Assembly: GCF_038446525.1 (NCBI RefSeq)
Contig: NZ_CP151792.1
Coordinates: 930,001 to 994,000 of the forward strand
Length of the DNA stretch: 64,000 bases
Source of the DNA: Methanolobus sp. ZRKC5
GTDB lineage: Archaea; Halobacteriota; Methanosarcinia; Methanosarcinales; Methanosarcinaceae
Direction: 5' to 3'
Shown piece after piece: positions 17,844-27,800 of the stretch (position 1 is the stretch's first letter; every line of letters begins with the position of its first letter). The translations under genes and the position numbers were made by a program. The notes beneath the pieces are model-generated. The model did no database searches and was not told the DNA's origin. It saw only the letters and a program-made list of their open reading frames with translations.

Positions 17844-19178
17844 TTATTTAAAAAGTTTTTCTACCTCTGAATTTGCGGACTGAAGGGAAAACACAACCAC
17901 CCTGTCGCCTTCCTCTATAACATATTCACCACGGGGAACCACTGTATTACCTTTGTGGACAACCATGCTGACAATCGCACCTGGAGGAAATTTCACACTT
18001 TTCAGAGGTTTTCCTACTACCTTTGACTTTTTAGAAGCAGTATACTCAATTATCTCGGCTTTTTCGCCTTCTATGGTTGTGATAGATTCAATGCCTTGTC
18101 CAAAAGTAAGTTTTAGAACTTCATTGACCGTAGTTTGTCTTGGACTTACAGCACTGTCAACACCAACCATTTCAAAAAGGGAAACATAATCAGAGCGGTC
18201 AGATCGAGCTATAACTTTCTTCACTCCAAGCTGTTTGGCAAGCAATGAGCATAAAAGGTTCTTTTCATCACTATTAGTGACTGATATGACAACATCCATT
18301 TCAGAGATCCCTTCTTCCTTTAATAGATTTATATCAGTTCCATCGCCATTGAGAACCAATGCCCCAGGAAGTTCTTCAGCTATAACCATAGACCTTTCTT
18401 TATTAGACTCTATGATCTTCAGATCAAACTCACTCTTCGCGACCAGTTTTGCAAGATAGAAACCTACAATTCCGCCACCAATGATCATCACTTTACTTCT
18501 TTTGCCGACCTTTTCACCAAACATATCACGGACCTCGGTCATTGAAGCCGGTTTTCCGATTACCACGATATGATCGTTGCCTTTTATTATATCCTCACCA
18601 TGTGGGATTATTACTTCGGAATCCCTGAAAAGAGCACTTACAATACAGCAATTTGCAAGATGAAGCTCTTGCATATGTTTATTTACAAGAGAATGATTTT
18701 CAGGAACTACAAATTCCATCATCTCAACTTTTCCATCTGCAAAATATTCCGCATCAATTGCAGAAGGAATTGCAAGTATCCGGGCAACCTCAGAAGCAAG
18801 GGATAGTTCAGGACATACCATGATGTCGATACCTATTTGAGGTCTTTTTGTCACAGGCTTATCAATGTAATCTGGATTACTGACCCTGGCTACGGTTTTT
18901 AATTTATCTTTGTCCCTGGCAATGAGTTTGGATCCCATACAGGCAACTATGTTCACCTCATCAGAGCCCGTCACAGCAACCAACAAACCAGCCCCCTCCA
19001 GAATATCATGGAGAATGGATACATTGGCACCATTGCCATGCAAAACATGAACGTCAAGCTCATCTGCACGTTCGCATGCTTCTTCATTCTGGTCTATAAC
19101 AACAACATCGTTTGTCTGGTAAAGAGCCTTAGCGATATGATAGCCAACTTCACCAGCACCAATTATTACGATCTTCAT
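17844..19178 (-). CDS. trkA: Trk potassium uptake regulator TrkA
   Basis: 444 residues in two tandem halves, each a Rossmann (TrkA_N) domain followed by a TrkA_C domain. The first begins KIVIIGAGEVGYHIAKAL; the second begins KVMIIGGGIVGFYLAKLV near residue 229. This is the classical duplicated TrkA that binds NAD(H)/ATP and gates TrkH. It is the first gene of a two-gene operon. Confidence 0.96.
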   Translation of the reverse strand: MKIVIIGAGEVGYHIAKALYQTNDVVVIDQNEEACERADELDVHVLHGNGANVSILHDILEGAGLLVAVTGSDEVNIVACMGSKLIARDKDKLKTVARVSNPDYIDKPVTKRPQIGIDIMVCPELSLASEVARILAIPSAIDAEYFADGKVEMMEFVVPENHSLVNKHMQELHLANCCIVSALFRDSEVIIPHGEDIIKGNDHIVVIGKPASMTEVRDMFGEKVGKRSKVMIIGGGIVGFYLAKLVAKSEFDLKIIESNKERSMVIAEELPGALVLNGDGTDINLLKEEGISEMDVVISVTNSDEKNLLCSLLAKQLGVKKVIARSDRSDYVSLFEMVGVDSAVSPRQTTVNEVLKLTFGQGIESITTIEGEKAEIIEYTASKKSKVVGKPLKSVKFPPGAIVSMVVHKGNTVVPRGEYVIEEGDRVVVFSLQSANSEVEKLFK

Positions 19179-19358
19179 GGTATACCTTCAAAAGGTCATA
19201 ATTAAAATATTGATATGATACTGAAATCAAAACCGTATAATATGCTTATTGGTTTTTAAGGTTAACCACATAATTAACGAAGCAATATAAATAACTGCCC
19301 AAAAAGGATAACGAATTCAAAATGAAAAAATAAAAAATTAGATGTTTTATGAAAAGAA

Positions 19359-20525
19359 CTATATTCCAGCTTCAAAAGCACCTTTCATTTTTCCAAAGAT
19401 ACCTTTGCCACCTTTTGGATTTTTCATATCGGACCCATTTTCAAGCTTCTGGTACTTTTTAAGGAGGTCCTTTTGATCCCCTGTTAGTTTTGTAGGCGTT
19501 CTGACAATGATCTTGACAAGCTGGTCACCGTGCGAATGACCATGAAGATGAGGCATTCCTTTGCTCTTCAAACGCAGTATAGAATGCGTCTGGGTTCCGG
19601 CTTTAATGTTCATTTTTACTTTTCCATGAAGTGTCGGGACCATTACATCTCCACCAAGTGCTGCCATTGAGAAAGATATTAACTGCTCGTAGAGTATATC
19701 GTTTCCTACACGCTGGAACTTGTCATGTGGCTCCACATGAATTACAACGTAAAGATCACCAGATGGTGCACCCGGACTTCCTTCTTCACCTTCGCCCCTT
19801 ATCTTGAGACGAATTCCGTTGTCAGCTCCTTTAGGGACTTTTACAGAGATCTTACGGACCTTCTTAATCTTACCAGTACCCTTACATGCAGGACATGGAG
19901 TCTCAATGACCTGACCTCTTCCGTGACATGCATTACATGTGCTGGTAGACATGAATCTTCCAAATGGAGTGTTACGTGCCTGTGTTACCTGCCCTGAACC
20001 ATGACATGTAGAACATGTATGGGGACTGGTACCTGATTTTGCACCGGTACCACCACAAGATTCACAGTTCTCAGCCCTTGGGATATTGATAGTAGTATCA
20101 ACTCCTGTTGCTGCCTGCTCAAGAGTTACTGTCAGATCATAGCGAAGGTCAGACCCTCTGGATGGACCCTGCCTCCTTTGTCCGCCACCAAAACCTCCGA
20201 AACCGCCACCACCGCCGAATATGCTTCCAAATATATCCCCAAGATCACTAAACCCACCAAAGTCTGCGTTCCTGAATATATCTTCCTGACTATAACGGCC
20301 GTCAATACCTGCATGACCAAACCTGTCATATTGCTCCCTTTTCTCAGTATCAGAAAGGACAGCATATGCTTCAGATATTTCCTTGAACTTCTCTTCAGCA
20401 TCATCATCCTTATTCTTGTCGGGATGATATTGCATTGCGAGCTTCCTATAAACTTTTTTGATCTCGGATTCTGTGGCATCTTTGGATAAGCCTAATATTT
20501 CGTAATAATCGCGTGTTGTGGACAT
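19359..20525 (-). CDS. dnaJ: Chaperone protein DnaJ
   Basis: 388 residues. J domain with the HPD motif ([12 protein letters not shown]) at the N-terminus, a Gly/Phe-rich linker (about residues 75-115), four zinc-finger repeats ([36 protein letters not shown]), and the C-terminal substrate-binding domains. It is a type I DnaJ that stimulates DnaK ATPase. It is the last gene of grpE-dnaK-dnaJ and is separated from dnaK by a strong hairpin. Confidence 0.98.
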   Translation of the reverse strand: MSTTRDYYEILGLSKDATESEIKKVYRKLAMQYHPDKNKDDDAEEKFKEISEAYAVLSDTEKREQYDRFGHAGIDGRYSQEDIFRNADFGGFSDLGDIFGSIFGGGGGFGGFGGGQRRQGPSRGSDLRYDLTVTLEQAATGVDTTINIPRAENCESCGGTGAKSGTSPHTCSTCHGSGQVTQARNTPFGRFMSTSTCNACHGRGQVIETPCPACKGTGKIKKVRKISVKVPKGADNGIRLKIRGEGEEGSPGAPSGDLYVVIHVEPHDKFQRVGNDILYEQLISFSMAALGGDVMVPTLHGKVKMNIKAGTQTHSILRLKSKGMPHLHGHSHGDQLVKIIVRTPTKLTGDQKDLLKKYQKLENGSDMKNPKGGKGIFGKMKGAFEAGI

Positions 20526-20575
20526 GGATGATTCCCGTTATGCATATGATGGTTATGAAATTGAAACTAAAGGAA

Positions 20576-20608
20576 GGTAAGATACCTTTAACATTAAAGT
20601 ATCTTACC
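20576..20608. promoter_or_regulatory. Strong hairpin between dnaK and dnaJ
   Basis: GGTAAGATACCTTTAA and TTAAAGTATCTTACC pair over 15 bp with one bulged base and a 2-nt apparent loop. It lies 21 nt after the dnaK stop and 50 nt before the dnaJ start, as read on the minus strand, and is followed by a moderately T-rich tract. It could be a partial terminator, attenuator or mRNA processing site setting the DnaK:DnaJ ratio. Confidence 0.65.
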
Positions 20609-20629
20609 CAGGTGTTGATCCATGCATAT

Positions 20630-22483
20630 TTACTTATCTTCATCAACTACTTCATAATCCGCATCTACAATAGTCTCCTCGTCGGAGTCTGCAGATGAAT
20701 CGGATTCTTCTGAAGCAGATGCTGCAGATGCAGCTTCTTCCTGTGCCTTCTGGTACATTGCAGCAGAGACATCATAGACAGCAGTCTGGAGAGCTTCGGT
20801 CTTCGACTTGATATCTTCAAGATCTTCAGTTTCCAGGGCAGCCTTAAGATCGCTGACCGCAGCCTCGACCTTGGACTTCTGCTCATCGGTTGCAATATCA
20901 TCTGCTTCCTTGAGAGTCTTTTCAGCAGCATTCACAAGTGATTCAGCTTCGTTCTTAATCTCAACCTCTTCCTTGCGCTTCTTGTCCTCTTCAGCATGCA
21001 ACTCTGCATCTTTTACCATCTGGTCAATTTCCTCATCAGAAAGACCGCCTGGTTTCTGGATGGAAATAGACTGTTCCTTGCCGGTTCCCTTGTCCTGTGC
21101 ATTGACATGCAGGATACCGTTTGCATCAATATCGAATGTTACCTCGATCTGTGGAAGACCTCTTGGTGAAGGTGGAATTCCGTCAAGAGTGAACCTTCCA
21201 AGGGTCTTGTTAGCAGATGCTACACCTCTCTCACCCTGAAGTACGTGAATCTCAACAGATGGCTGGTTGTCAGCTGCTGTAGAGAATACCTGGCTCTTCT
21301 TGGTTGGAATGGTTGTGTTCCTTTCAATAAGAGCTGTTGATACCCCTCCGAGAGTTTCGATACCAAGGGTCAATGGTGTTACATCAAGCAGAAGTACGTC
21401 ATGAACCTCGCCTCCAAGGACACCAGCCTGTACTGCCGCACCAACTGCAACAGCCTCATCAGGATTGATGTTCTTGTATGGATCCTTTTCTGTTGCCTTC
21501 TTCACAGCTTCTGCAACTGAAGGCATCCTTGTAGAACCTCCTACCAAAAGTACCCTGTCAATATCCTTTGCACTGAGTTTTGCATCCTTCATTGCCTGGT
21601 TGACAGCCACCATGGTCTTGTCAAGCAGATCGGAAGTCATCTTCTCGAACTGTGCTCTTGTAAGATCGATATCAATGTGTTTTGGCTGTCCATTGGCATC
21701 TGCAGTAATGAACGGAAGGTTGACGTTTGTTGTTGCTACACCTGAAAGCTCTATCTTTGCTTTCTCTGCAGCATCCTTCAAACGCTGCAGTGCTGCCTTG
21801 TCCTTGGAAAGGTCGATGCCTTCTACCTTATTGAACTCTTCAATGAGGAACTCTACAACCCTCTGGTCAAAGTCGTCCCCACCAAGCTGAGTGTCACCGC
21901 TGGTTGAAAGAACTTCAAACACTCCTCCACCAAGCTCAAGAATGGATACATCAAATGTGCCGCCTCCAAGATCGTAGATGAGAATCTTGTGATCTTCTTC
22001 ATCCTTATCCAGACCATATGCAAGAGCTGCTGCAGTAGGTTCATTGATAATCCTCATGACCTCAAGACCAGCAATGGTACCTGCATCTTTTGTAGCCTGT
22101 CTTTGAGAGTCATTGAAGTACGCAGGAACAGTAATAACTGCCTGTGTGATAGTTTCCCCAAGATAGGACTCTGCATCTTCCTTTAACTTACGCAGGATCA
22201 TTGCGGAGATTTCCTGAGGAGAGTACTCCTTGCCATTGAGAGTTACCTGATAATCAGACTCTCCAATATGTCTTTTGATAGAGCTCACACTGTTGTCAGC
22301 ATTGGTGATTAGCTGCCTTTTGGCAACCTGACCCACCAGTTTCTCGCCCTTTTTAGAGAAACCTACAACTGAAGGTGTAGTCCTTCCCCCCTCAGCATTA
22401 GGGATAATAGTAGGTTCTCCTCCTTCGATAACAGCCATACAGGAATTTGTAGTTCCTAAATCAATTCCCAATATCTTTCCCAT
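20630..22483 (-). CDS. dnaK: Chaperone protein DnaK (Hsp70)
   Basis: 617 residues. The ATPase domain starts [20 protein letters not shown] and contains [14 protein letters not shown] and [13 protein letters not shown]. The substrate-binding domain follows the linker [19 protein letters not shown]. The C-terminal acidic tail ends [11 protein letters not shown]. Archaeal dnaK is generally considered of bacterial origin. It lies between grpE and dnaJ on the same strand. Confidence 0.98.
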   Translation of the reverse strand: MGKILGIDLGTTNSCMAVIEGGEPTIIPNAEGGRTTPSVVGFSKKGEKLVGQVAKRQLITNADNSVSSIKRHIGESDYQVTLNGKEYSPQEISAMILRKLKEDAESYLGETITQAVITVPAYFNDSQRQATKDAGTIAGLEVMRIINEPTAAALAYGLDKDEEDHKILIYDLGGGTFDVSILELGGGVFEVLSTSGDTQLGGDDFDQRVVEFLIEEFNKVEGIDLSKDKAALQRLKDAAEKAKIELSGVATTNVNLPFITADANGQPKHIDIDLTRAQFEKMTSDLLDKTMVAVNQAMKDAKLSAKDIDRVLLVGGSTRMPSVAEAVKKATEKDPYKNINPDEAVAVGAAVQAGVLGGEVHDVLLLDVTPLTLGIETLGGVSTALIERNTTIPTKKSQVFSTAADNQPSVEIHVLQGERGVASANKTLGRFTLDGIPPSPRGLPQIEVTFDIDANGILHVNAQDKGTGKEQSISIQKPGGLSDEEIDQMVKDAELHAEEDKKRKEEVEIKNEAESLVNAAEKTLKEADDIATDEQKSKVEAAVSDLKAALETEDLEDIKSKTEALQTAVYDVSAAMYQKAQEEAASAASASEESDSSADSDEETIVDADYEVVDEDK

Positions 22484-22581
22484 TTTCTTACCTCATTTAT
22501 GAATGAATTTTAATTGCTATTAATAATTGTGTGTTATTTATATTGAACATATCCTTGCCAGGATAGAAACCGGTTTCAGTT

Positions 22582-23100
22582 TCATTTGTCCGATTTCTTT
22601 GATACTGTAACCATTGCAGGCCTTATCACCTTTGTATGCAAATAGTACCCAGGTTTACAGACATCAACAACGATATTCTCATCATGCTCCGGATGTTCTA
22701 CATGCATCATAGCTTCATGCAAATAAGGGTCAAATTCAGCACCTTCACACTCGATTTTTTGAAGGCCTTCCTTCTCAAGTATTCCAGTAAACTGTTTAAA
22801 GACCATCTCAACACCTTTTATTATAGATGAGATATCATCAGCCTGCTTTGCAGACTCAAGAGCACGTTCAAAGTTGTCATAAACCTCAAGGAGCTCTATT
22901 ATAACCTGCTCAACTGCAAATTTACGATATTCTTCTTTTTCACGAGTACTTCTCTTTCGGAAATTATCGAATTCTGCAGTCATGCGCAGAAGTTTATCCC
23001 TGAGTTCTGCAGCTTCATCCTCAGAAGGATTTACTGCAACTTTGCCTTCTTCAACTTGTTTCGAATCTAATTCTTCACAATTTTCTGGTCCATCAGCCAT
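22582..23100 (-). CDS. grpE: Nucleotide exchange factor GrpE
   Basis: 172 residues from the ATG at 23100 (a TTG two codons upstream is less likely). The N-terminal half is acidic and coiled-coil-like; the core has RMTAEFDNFRKRSTREKEEY and the C-terminal beta domain has EFDPYLHEAMMHVE and KPGYYLHTKVIRPAMVTVS. It releases ADP from DnaK. It is the first gene of the heat-shock cluster; the upstream 150 nt to 23255 should hold the promoter. Confidence 0.96.
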   Translation of the reverse strand: MADGPENCEELDSKQVEEGKVAVNPSEDEAAELRDKLLRMTAEFDNFRKRSTREKEEYRKFAVEQVIIELLEVYDNFERALESAKQADDISSIIKGVEMVFKQFTGILEKEGLQKIECEGAEFDPYLHEAMMHVEHPEHDENIVVDVCKPGYYLHTKVIRPAMVTVSKKSDK

Positions 23101-23255
23101 TCTCAATTTCTCCGCATGTTCTGTGCGCGGTAATGTGCATCAGAACTAGTGATTGTTTGATGTTCTATAAATAGCTACCGCATGTTTGCTTTGTTTCAAA
23201 GAAATGAAGTATGCAAAAATGAGAGAAATATTATTAATACAATATAATAACTATT

Positions 23256-23669
23256 TCAAAAAGAACCCTTGAACTTATGCTGCAAAACACGTATCAGGAA
23301 CATGCTGGCTATCATGCATAAGGCGAGTGCAGAAACGACCTGCTCCGGCCCAACAGCAGTTATGCCACCTTCAAGAGCATACTTTATACCACTAAAAAAA
23401 GCTGTGGCTGAGAACGTTGCAGTTAAAGATACTATTGAGCCCCCTACAAGAGAACCCATGTAATCTGCGCCACGTGACTCAAAATAAACAGAACCTGCTA
23501 TGAAGATAACCGCAAAAATAAGAAGCATAACAGGCATAGGAACCGGAGTGGAACCACTTTTTGCCATGCTCATCAGCCCAAATGCCACACCGATCATAAA
23601 AATTGCCATCGTTGTAGAAACTGCCAGTGCCTGCACAAATGGGTTTTCAGTATTTACATCCATGTTCAT
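23256..23669 (-). CDS. Small integral membrane protein, function unknown
   Basis: 137 residues with four hydrophobic segments (about 14-33, 43-60, 71-95 and 108-127) separated by short loops such as KSGSTPVPMP and ESRGADYMG. No transporter or enzyme motif is recognised. Two near-adjacent ATGs (codons 1 and 3) are possible starts. It is upstream of grpE on the same strand but separated by 155 nt, so linkage is uncertain. Confidence 0.75.
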   Translation of the reverse strand: MNMDVNTENPFVQALAVSTTMAIFMIGVAFGLMSMAKSGSTPVPMPVMLLIFAVIFIAGSVYFESRGADYMGSLVGGSIVSLTATFSATAFFSGIKYALEGGITAVGPEQVVSALALCMIASMFLIRVLQHKFKGSF

Positions 23670-23795
23670 CCCAGTCCTCTATCAGTAATCATAGTATATA
23701 GTCATTGTTAATATATAGTTGCATACTATAAATATAAAAAGCAGCGTGTAATTACACAGAATTGCAAGAAGAGAAGAGAAGAGTTTTTCATGATA

Positions 23796-24551
23796 TTACA
23801 AGTCCAATATCGGATATGATCTTGAAAGATAATAATCAAATAATTCTTTGCCCCAGTGTAATGCAAGAGAATTACAGAATACAAGGTCCTTGCGGTCATA
23901 ATTGCCATTTTCGTCAAAAAGGCACATCATCAAATAGTTATCCGTCAAAAAAAGCGATGCAAGTTTCATATCCCCAGGATATACGAATAATTTTGCATTG
24001 TTATTTTTGAGGAACATTTTAAACTCATGCCCATAATCGACTTTATGCCTTCCCAATGCGTTTTCAGTCATTATAATAGAGACATCGATATTACTTTTAA
24101 CCAGATCCAGAAGAAATGAAGGGAAAGAAGGATGCAGAAAAGCTGTAGCCCCCATGACAAAATTGGACCCCATTGATTCTTCTATGAGATCTTTATTAAG
24201 CTCGAACATGTCATTAAGATCGGGCTCTATCATCTCACAATGTTCCAGTTCCCTTATCCTTCTAAGAAGATGTGGAGGAATAGAGCTGAGTTCGTGTTTT
24301 GTCCAGTAATCAAAATTATCCTCAAGTACTTTCAGTGTTCCCACCAGAGGTAACATATCCCTTACTATAACCGCGCCTATCTCTGAAAGCCGGCACACAT
24401 CTTTCTCTTTTATGACTAGCCTGTTCTCGGACAATATCTTGATCTGAGGCAGCAATGCATGCCTTGTTACATTAAGGACCTCAAGGATCTCCCCCATTTC
24501 CCGAGGACCATCTCTGAGAAACAACATAAGGTTCTTCCTTTTTTCCGACAT
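23796..24551 (-). CDS. Winged-helix regulator with FilR1 (DUF1724) domain
   Basis: 251 residues. An N-terminal winged helix (about 1-70, with LFLRDGPREMGEILEVLN and ALLPQIKILSENRLVI) is followed by the FilR1/DUF1724-type domain found in many methanogen regulators, here with LLDLVKSNIDVSIIMTENAL and LFLTDNYLMMCLFDENGNYD. Relatives in Methanosarcina control methyltransferase genes (Msr type) or filament formation (FilR), but the target here is unknown. It is monocistronic. Confidence 0.87.
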   Translation of the reverse strand: MSEKRKNLMLFLRDGPREMGEILEVLNVTRHALLPQIKILSENRLVIKEKDVCRLSEIGAVIVRDMLPLVGTLKVLEDNFDYWTKHELSSIPPHLLRRIRELEHCEMIEPDLNDMFELNKDLIEESMGSNFVMGATAFLHPSFPSFLLDLVKSNIDVSIIMTENALGRHKVDYGHEFKMFLKNNNAKLFVYPGDMKLASLFLTDNYLMMCLFDENGNYDRKDLVFCNSLALHWGKELFDYYLSRSYPILDL

Positions 24552-24783
24552 GAATATTGTATCAAGCAGTGAACGTCTTATACAACGACCCCCATCCCTA
24601 TGTTCAAGTTTGAAACCGTTTCATATGGCTTGCGTTAAATCAAAATCGACTAAAACCAATCTAATCTTTTGATCTAGCGGCATCTTTATTGTTATTTATG
24701 CTATCTGGCGCTATAAGCATTTCCATGTACATCCGATGATGAATCAAAATTCCCGGGAAATATAAAAAGATGTACCAATTAAT

Positions 24784-24993
24784 CTTTAATTGTAACTATT
24801 CAGCCTACCACAATTAGCCTATTGATACTGATTTAATCAAAACGGAGATGTTTGCTCACTAACAACCTAAGAATCAAAAAAGCAATCAATGGCAACAATC
24901 AAAATTAATGATCCTAATAAAATGTAGGTCTCAACTTTTTGTCAAGATTGCTATTGATAGTGTTTTTATCAGGCTGAATAGTTACCTTTAATT
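24784..24993. repeat. MITE copy 1 (194 bp) with 8-bp target duplication
   Basis: The element runs from 24792 to 24985 and begins GTAACTATTCAGCCT, ending in the exact inverse AGGCTGAATAGTTAC. It is flanked by a perfect direct repeat CTTTAATT (24784-24791 and 24986-24993). It is too small to encode a transposase. A second copy of the same length lies at 39090-39283 in the opposite orientation and is similar along its whole length. GTAA ends and 8-bp duplications are features of IS66-type elements, so it may be mobilised by one elsewhere in the genome (inference). Confidence 0.9.
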
Positions 24994-25041
24994 ATAAGGA
25001 AAAAAGCAGGCCATTACAATAGTATACTCATTTACTTCATT

Positions 25042-25182
25042 TCAAAGTAAATTTGAGCTGGTCATACTACCGCATTGCGAACAATAATATATGTAGTTTG
25101 AGCCTAGTTTTTGCTTTTTCAATGCGTTCCCGCAAAATGTGCAGGAAATTTTTATATCGGTTTCCGTTTTTATCTTATTCAC
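25042..25182 (-). CDS. Tiny zinc-ribbon protein (46 aa)
   Basis: GTG-initiated frame reading KISCTFCGNALKKQKLG and YIYYCSQCGSMTSS: two CxxC pairs (residues 14-17 and 34-37) separated by 16 residues, a classical zinc ribbon. The GTG start lies one base after the stop codon of the upstream ORF at 25184-25318, suggesting one transcript. No function can be assigned. The short length and AT-rich DNA leave some doubt that it is expressed. Confidence 0.55.
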   Translation of the reverse strand: MNKIKTETDIKISCTFCGNALKKQKLGSNYIYYCSQCGSMTSSNLL

Positions 25183-25183
25183 A

Positions 25184-25318
25184 CTAACACATCATTAAAA
25201 AATCTATTCTTGCTGTATTTTTTTTTGTCCAGTACCCACATACCTTACAAACCTGTACTTCCCTTCCATCATCCTGGAATGCATTATTGCACTCCGGACA
25301 TTTCTCCAATAACCCCAT
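25184..25318 (-). CDS. Tiny zinc-ribbon protein (44 aa)
   Basis: ATG-initiated frame beginning MGLLEKCPECNNAFQDDGRE with a second pair CKVCGYW. The CxxC pairs are at residues 7-10 and 24-27, and the layout resembles zinc-ribbon domains fused to membrane or regulatory proteins. It is immediately upstream of a second tiny zinc ribbon (25042-25182). Either two separate small proteins or a split two-ribbon protein is possible; joining them would require a frame change and loss of a stop. Confidence 0.55.
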   Translation of the reverse strand: MGLLEKCPECNNAFQDDGREVQVCKVCGYWTKKNTARIDFLMMC

Positions 25319-25827
25319 TTTTAGTACCCCTTAAGTCAAATCATAGAGATATTTTACTTAATAATGTAGAAAGAGACAGATGTGGAAAAAACCACTCTGC
25401 CTCTTTACAGTGTACCACCGAAAATATGTACACATGTTCCATGAAAACGTTATCTTTTCTGAGAAAGATAGCATTTTCGAAGACCCCACTCTTTACTTGA
25501 GAAACTCCCATTCCCCAACCCGCAAATATATCCGACCGAGATTGAACTTACTCAATCGACATACAATAATTAGCATTTTTGATATATAACATAATTCCGG
25601 TAAAATTTATTATGTGGCATCAAATTATAATGCCGTTGTAATTTCAAAAAGGATTATACAGAAATATTCAAATAAGCAATTTAAGGAGCATTATAATTCA
25701 TGATTAAAAGTTTAACATATATAAAGCATTTCAATGTAAATAAATTAACATCATTGATAAATAAACCCCCTGCTAAATCAGACACATAATAGCAAAGGAT
25801 ATATCAAATAATGCAGTTGCAACCAAT
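25319..25827. other. Gene-free AT-rich stretch upstream of mfnD
   Basis: About 510 nt. I see no convincing coding region on either strand; short open frames lack a plausible start and family resemblance. It should hold the promoter of the leftward zinc-ribbon pair and of the rightward mfnD operon. AT-rich stretches at 25700-25760 could hold the mfn TATA box. Confidence 0.5.
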
Positions 25828-26757
25828 ATGAAAATACTGCTTGCAGAATATGCAATGGGAGTCGGAATAAAAGGCACACTGCTGCTGGAAGGCAAAGCCA
25901 TGTTAAGCACTCTTGCCGACAGTTTTTATCGCCTTGGGCATGAAGTTACCTACCTCACTGCAGAAAGCAAGCTTAAAAACGGAACTGCAATTATATCTGA
26001 TGAAGAAACCTTTGAAAACGTACTTGAAAATGCTGCAAAGAATAATGATGCAGGTCTTGTAATTGGACCAGATGAACTTCTGGGAGACCTGACAGACATT
26101 CTGGAAAAGAACACCATTAACCTCGGGTGCCCTGCAGAGTTTGTGCGACTCTGTGCAGATAAACTGGTGTGTACACAAATCCTTGACTCAAAATTCATAG
26201 CTACACCCAAAATAGTAAGCGAAGGATTCAATGGAAAGTATGTCATGAAACCAAGGTTTGGATGTGCATCCGAGGGAGTAAGAATGACAATTCCTGAAAG
26301 AATGAATACTGTGGAAGAGGAATATATCGCAACCGAATACATAGAAGGTGAACACCTTAGTGTGAGTATGATCTGCGGACAGCGGGCGCTTCCACTGAGC
26401 CTGAACAAACAGCTTATCGATATCAAGAAAGATAATGATGATACTATCTTTGATTATAAAGGTAATCAAGTACCATACAAGACAGACTACGAAGAAGAAG
26501 TGTTCCTGGTCGCAAAAAAAACTGTTGAAGCACTTGGGTGTAGTGGTTACATAGGAATCGATATTATCTATGGGGACAAACCATATGTTATTGATGTTAA
26601 TCCCAGACCTACAACTGCAATATTTGGGTTGGTTCAAACCCTAAAAGGCGAAATTGCAGAACTTATGCTGATGAATGTATTTGGTAAACTTCCCGATTCA
26701 GTAATTCTTGAAGGGGAGTGCTCTTTCACAAAAGATGACATTGAGGACATCATATGA
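25828..26757 (+). CDS. mfnD: Tyramine-L-glutamate ligase MfnD (ATP-grasp)
   Basis: 309-residue ATP-grasp enzyme that joins glutamate to tyramine in methanofuran biosynthesis. Visible features are the start KILLAEYAMGVGIKGTLLLE, the ATP-binding lysine region KYVMKPRFGCASEGV, and the metal-binding motif IGIDIIYGDKPYVIDVNPRP near the C-terminus. The stop overlaps the mfnF start by 4 nt. Identification is supported by the adjacent mfnF and mfnE. Confidence 0.92.
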   Translation: MKILLAEYAMGVGIKGTLLLEGKAMLSTLADSFYRLGHEVTYLTAESKLKNGTAIISDEETFENVLENAAKNNDAGLVIGPDELLGDLTDILEKNTINLGCPAEFVRLCADKLVCTQILDSKFIATPKIVSEGFNGKYVMKPRFGCASEGVRMTIPERMNTVEEEYIATEYIEGEHLSVSMICGQRALPLSLNKQLIDIKKDNDDTIFDYKGNQVPYKTDYEEEVFLVAKKTVEALGCSGYIGIDIIYGDKPYVIDVNPRPTTAIFGLVQTLKGEIAELMLMNVFGKLPDSVILEGECSFTKDDIEDII

Positions 26758-27743
26758 AAATAATTGGAATTGATATTGGTGGTGCTAATACTAAGATAGC
26801 ATCCGCTGACGGAGAAATCATTGAACTGCATTATATACCTTTGTGGAAGGACACAACATTGCCCACATCTCTGAGAGACATTGCAGAGGAATTAAAACCT
26901 GATAAGGTCAGTGTGGTCATGACAGGCGAACTTGCGGATTGTTTTGAAGATAAAGACAAGGGTATCGACTTTATCATGCGTTCTGTTAATGATGCTTTTG
27001 ATTGCGAAGTTAAATACATTGATAATAGTGGACGGTTCCATGAAGATTCAGGAAACCTGCGGGACCTTGCTGCAGCAAACTGGGCGGCATCTTCCAGGCT
27101 GATAGGTTCGGAGATAGGAGATTGTATCTTTGTAGACGTAGGAAGCACGACCAGTGACATTATCCCTATCAAAAATGGAAAACATGTTGCAGGCCTAACG
27201 GATTTTTCAAGGCTTGTTCGCAGTGAATTGTTCTATGCAGGAACACTCAGGACCAACCTTGCATACCTGCTTGAAAAAGTAAACGTTGCAGATGGGGACT
27301 GCCATATCGCATCAGAACTATTCTCAACTACTGCAGATGCATACTTACTGTTAGAAGACATCCCAGAAGAACTTTATACTTGCGAGACTGCCGATGGTGC
27401 AGGCAAGAGTAAGACAGATGCTATGAGAAGACTGGCACGTGTTGTATGCGCAGACCTTACAGAGATCTCAGCAGATGAAATATACCATATCGCTCAGCAG
27501 GTCAAGGAAAGACAGGTGAGCATTTTAAGCCAGGCTATATCAGTTGTTGCTGAAAAGAATGGGCTTGACAGGATAGCATCTGCCGGACTTGGAGAATTTC
27601 TCATAAAAGAGGCGGCAGAAAGACTTGGTTTTGAATGTATTTCTGTTGCCAGCAGATGGGGGGCGGATGTTTCAAAAGTATTCCCTGCATATGCTGCAGC
27701 GAAGATCATGGAAGATGAAGCTAATGCTTCAGGAAAAGAATAA
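26754..27743 (+). CDS. mfnF: Methanofuran biosynthesis protein MfnF (hydantoinase-like ASKHA fold)
   Basis: 329 residues. It begins KIIGIDIGGANTKIASADGE, an ASKHA-type phosphate loop, and later has IFVDVGSTTSDIIPIKNGKH. MfnF condenses the aminomethylfuran phosphate with gamma-glutamyltyramine. Older annotations call it an H4MPT-linked C1 transfer pathway protein. Start overlaps mfnD (ATGA), implying coupled translation. Confidence 0.9.
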   Translation: MKIIGIDIGGANTKIASADGEIIELHYIPLWKDTTLPTSLRDIAEELKPDKVSVVMTGELADCFEDKDKGIDFIMRSVNDAFDCEVKYIDNSGRFHEDSGNLRDLAAANWAASSRLIGSEIGDCIFVDVGSTTSDIIPIKNGKHVAGLTDFSRLVRSELFYAGTLRTNLAYLLEKVNVADGDCHIASELFSTTADAYLLLEDIPEELYTCETADGAGKSKTDAMRRLARVVCADLTEISADEIYHIAQQVKERQVSILSQAISVVAEKNGLDRIASAGLGEFLIKEAAERLGFECISVASRWGADVSKVFPAYAAAKIMEDEANASGKE

Positions 27744-27800
27744 GTCCGATTGAAATATACATATCTAAAGAGAGAATAAAATATAGGGGATTCAGTTGCT

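Noticed and set aside
25111-25589. Two overlapping plus-strand open frames (129 and 69 codons) upstream of mfnD
   Set aside because: They have odd composition, no ribosome binding site and run antisense to the two zinc-ribbon ORFs; no family resemblance.
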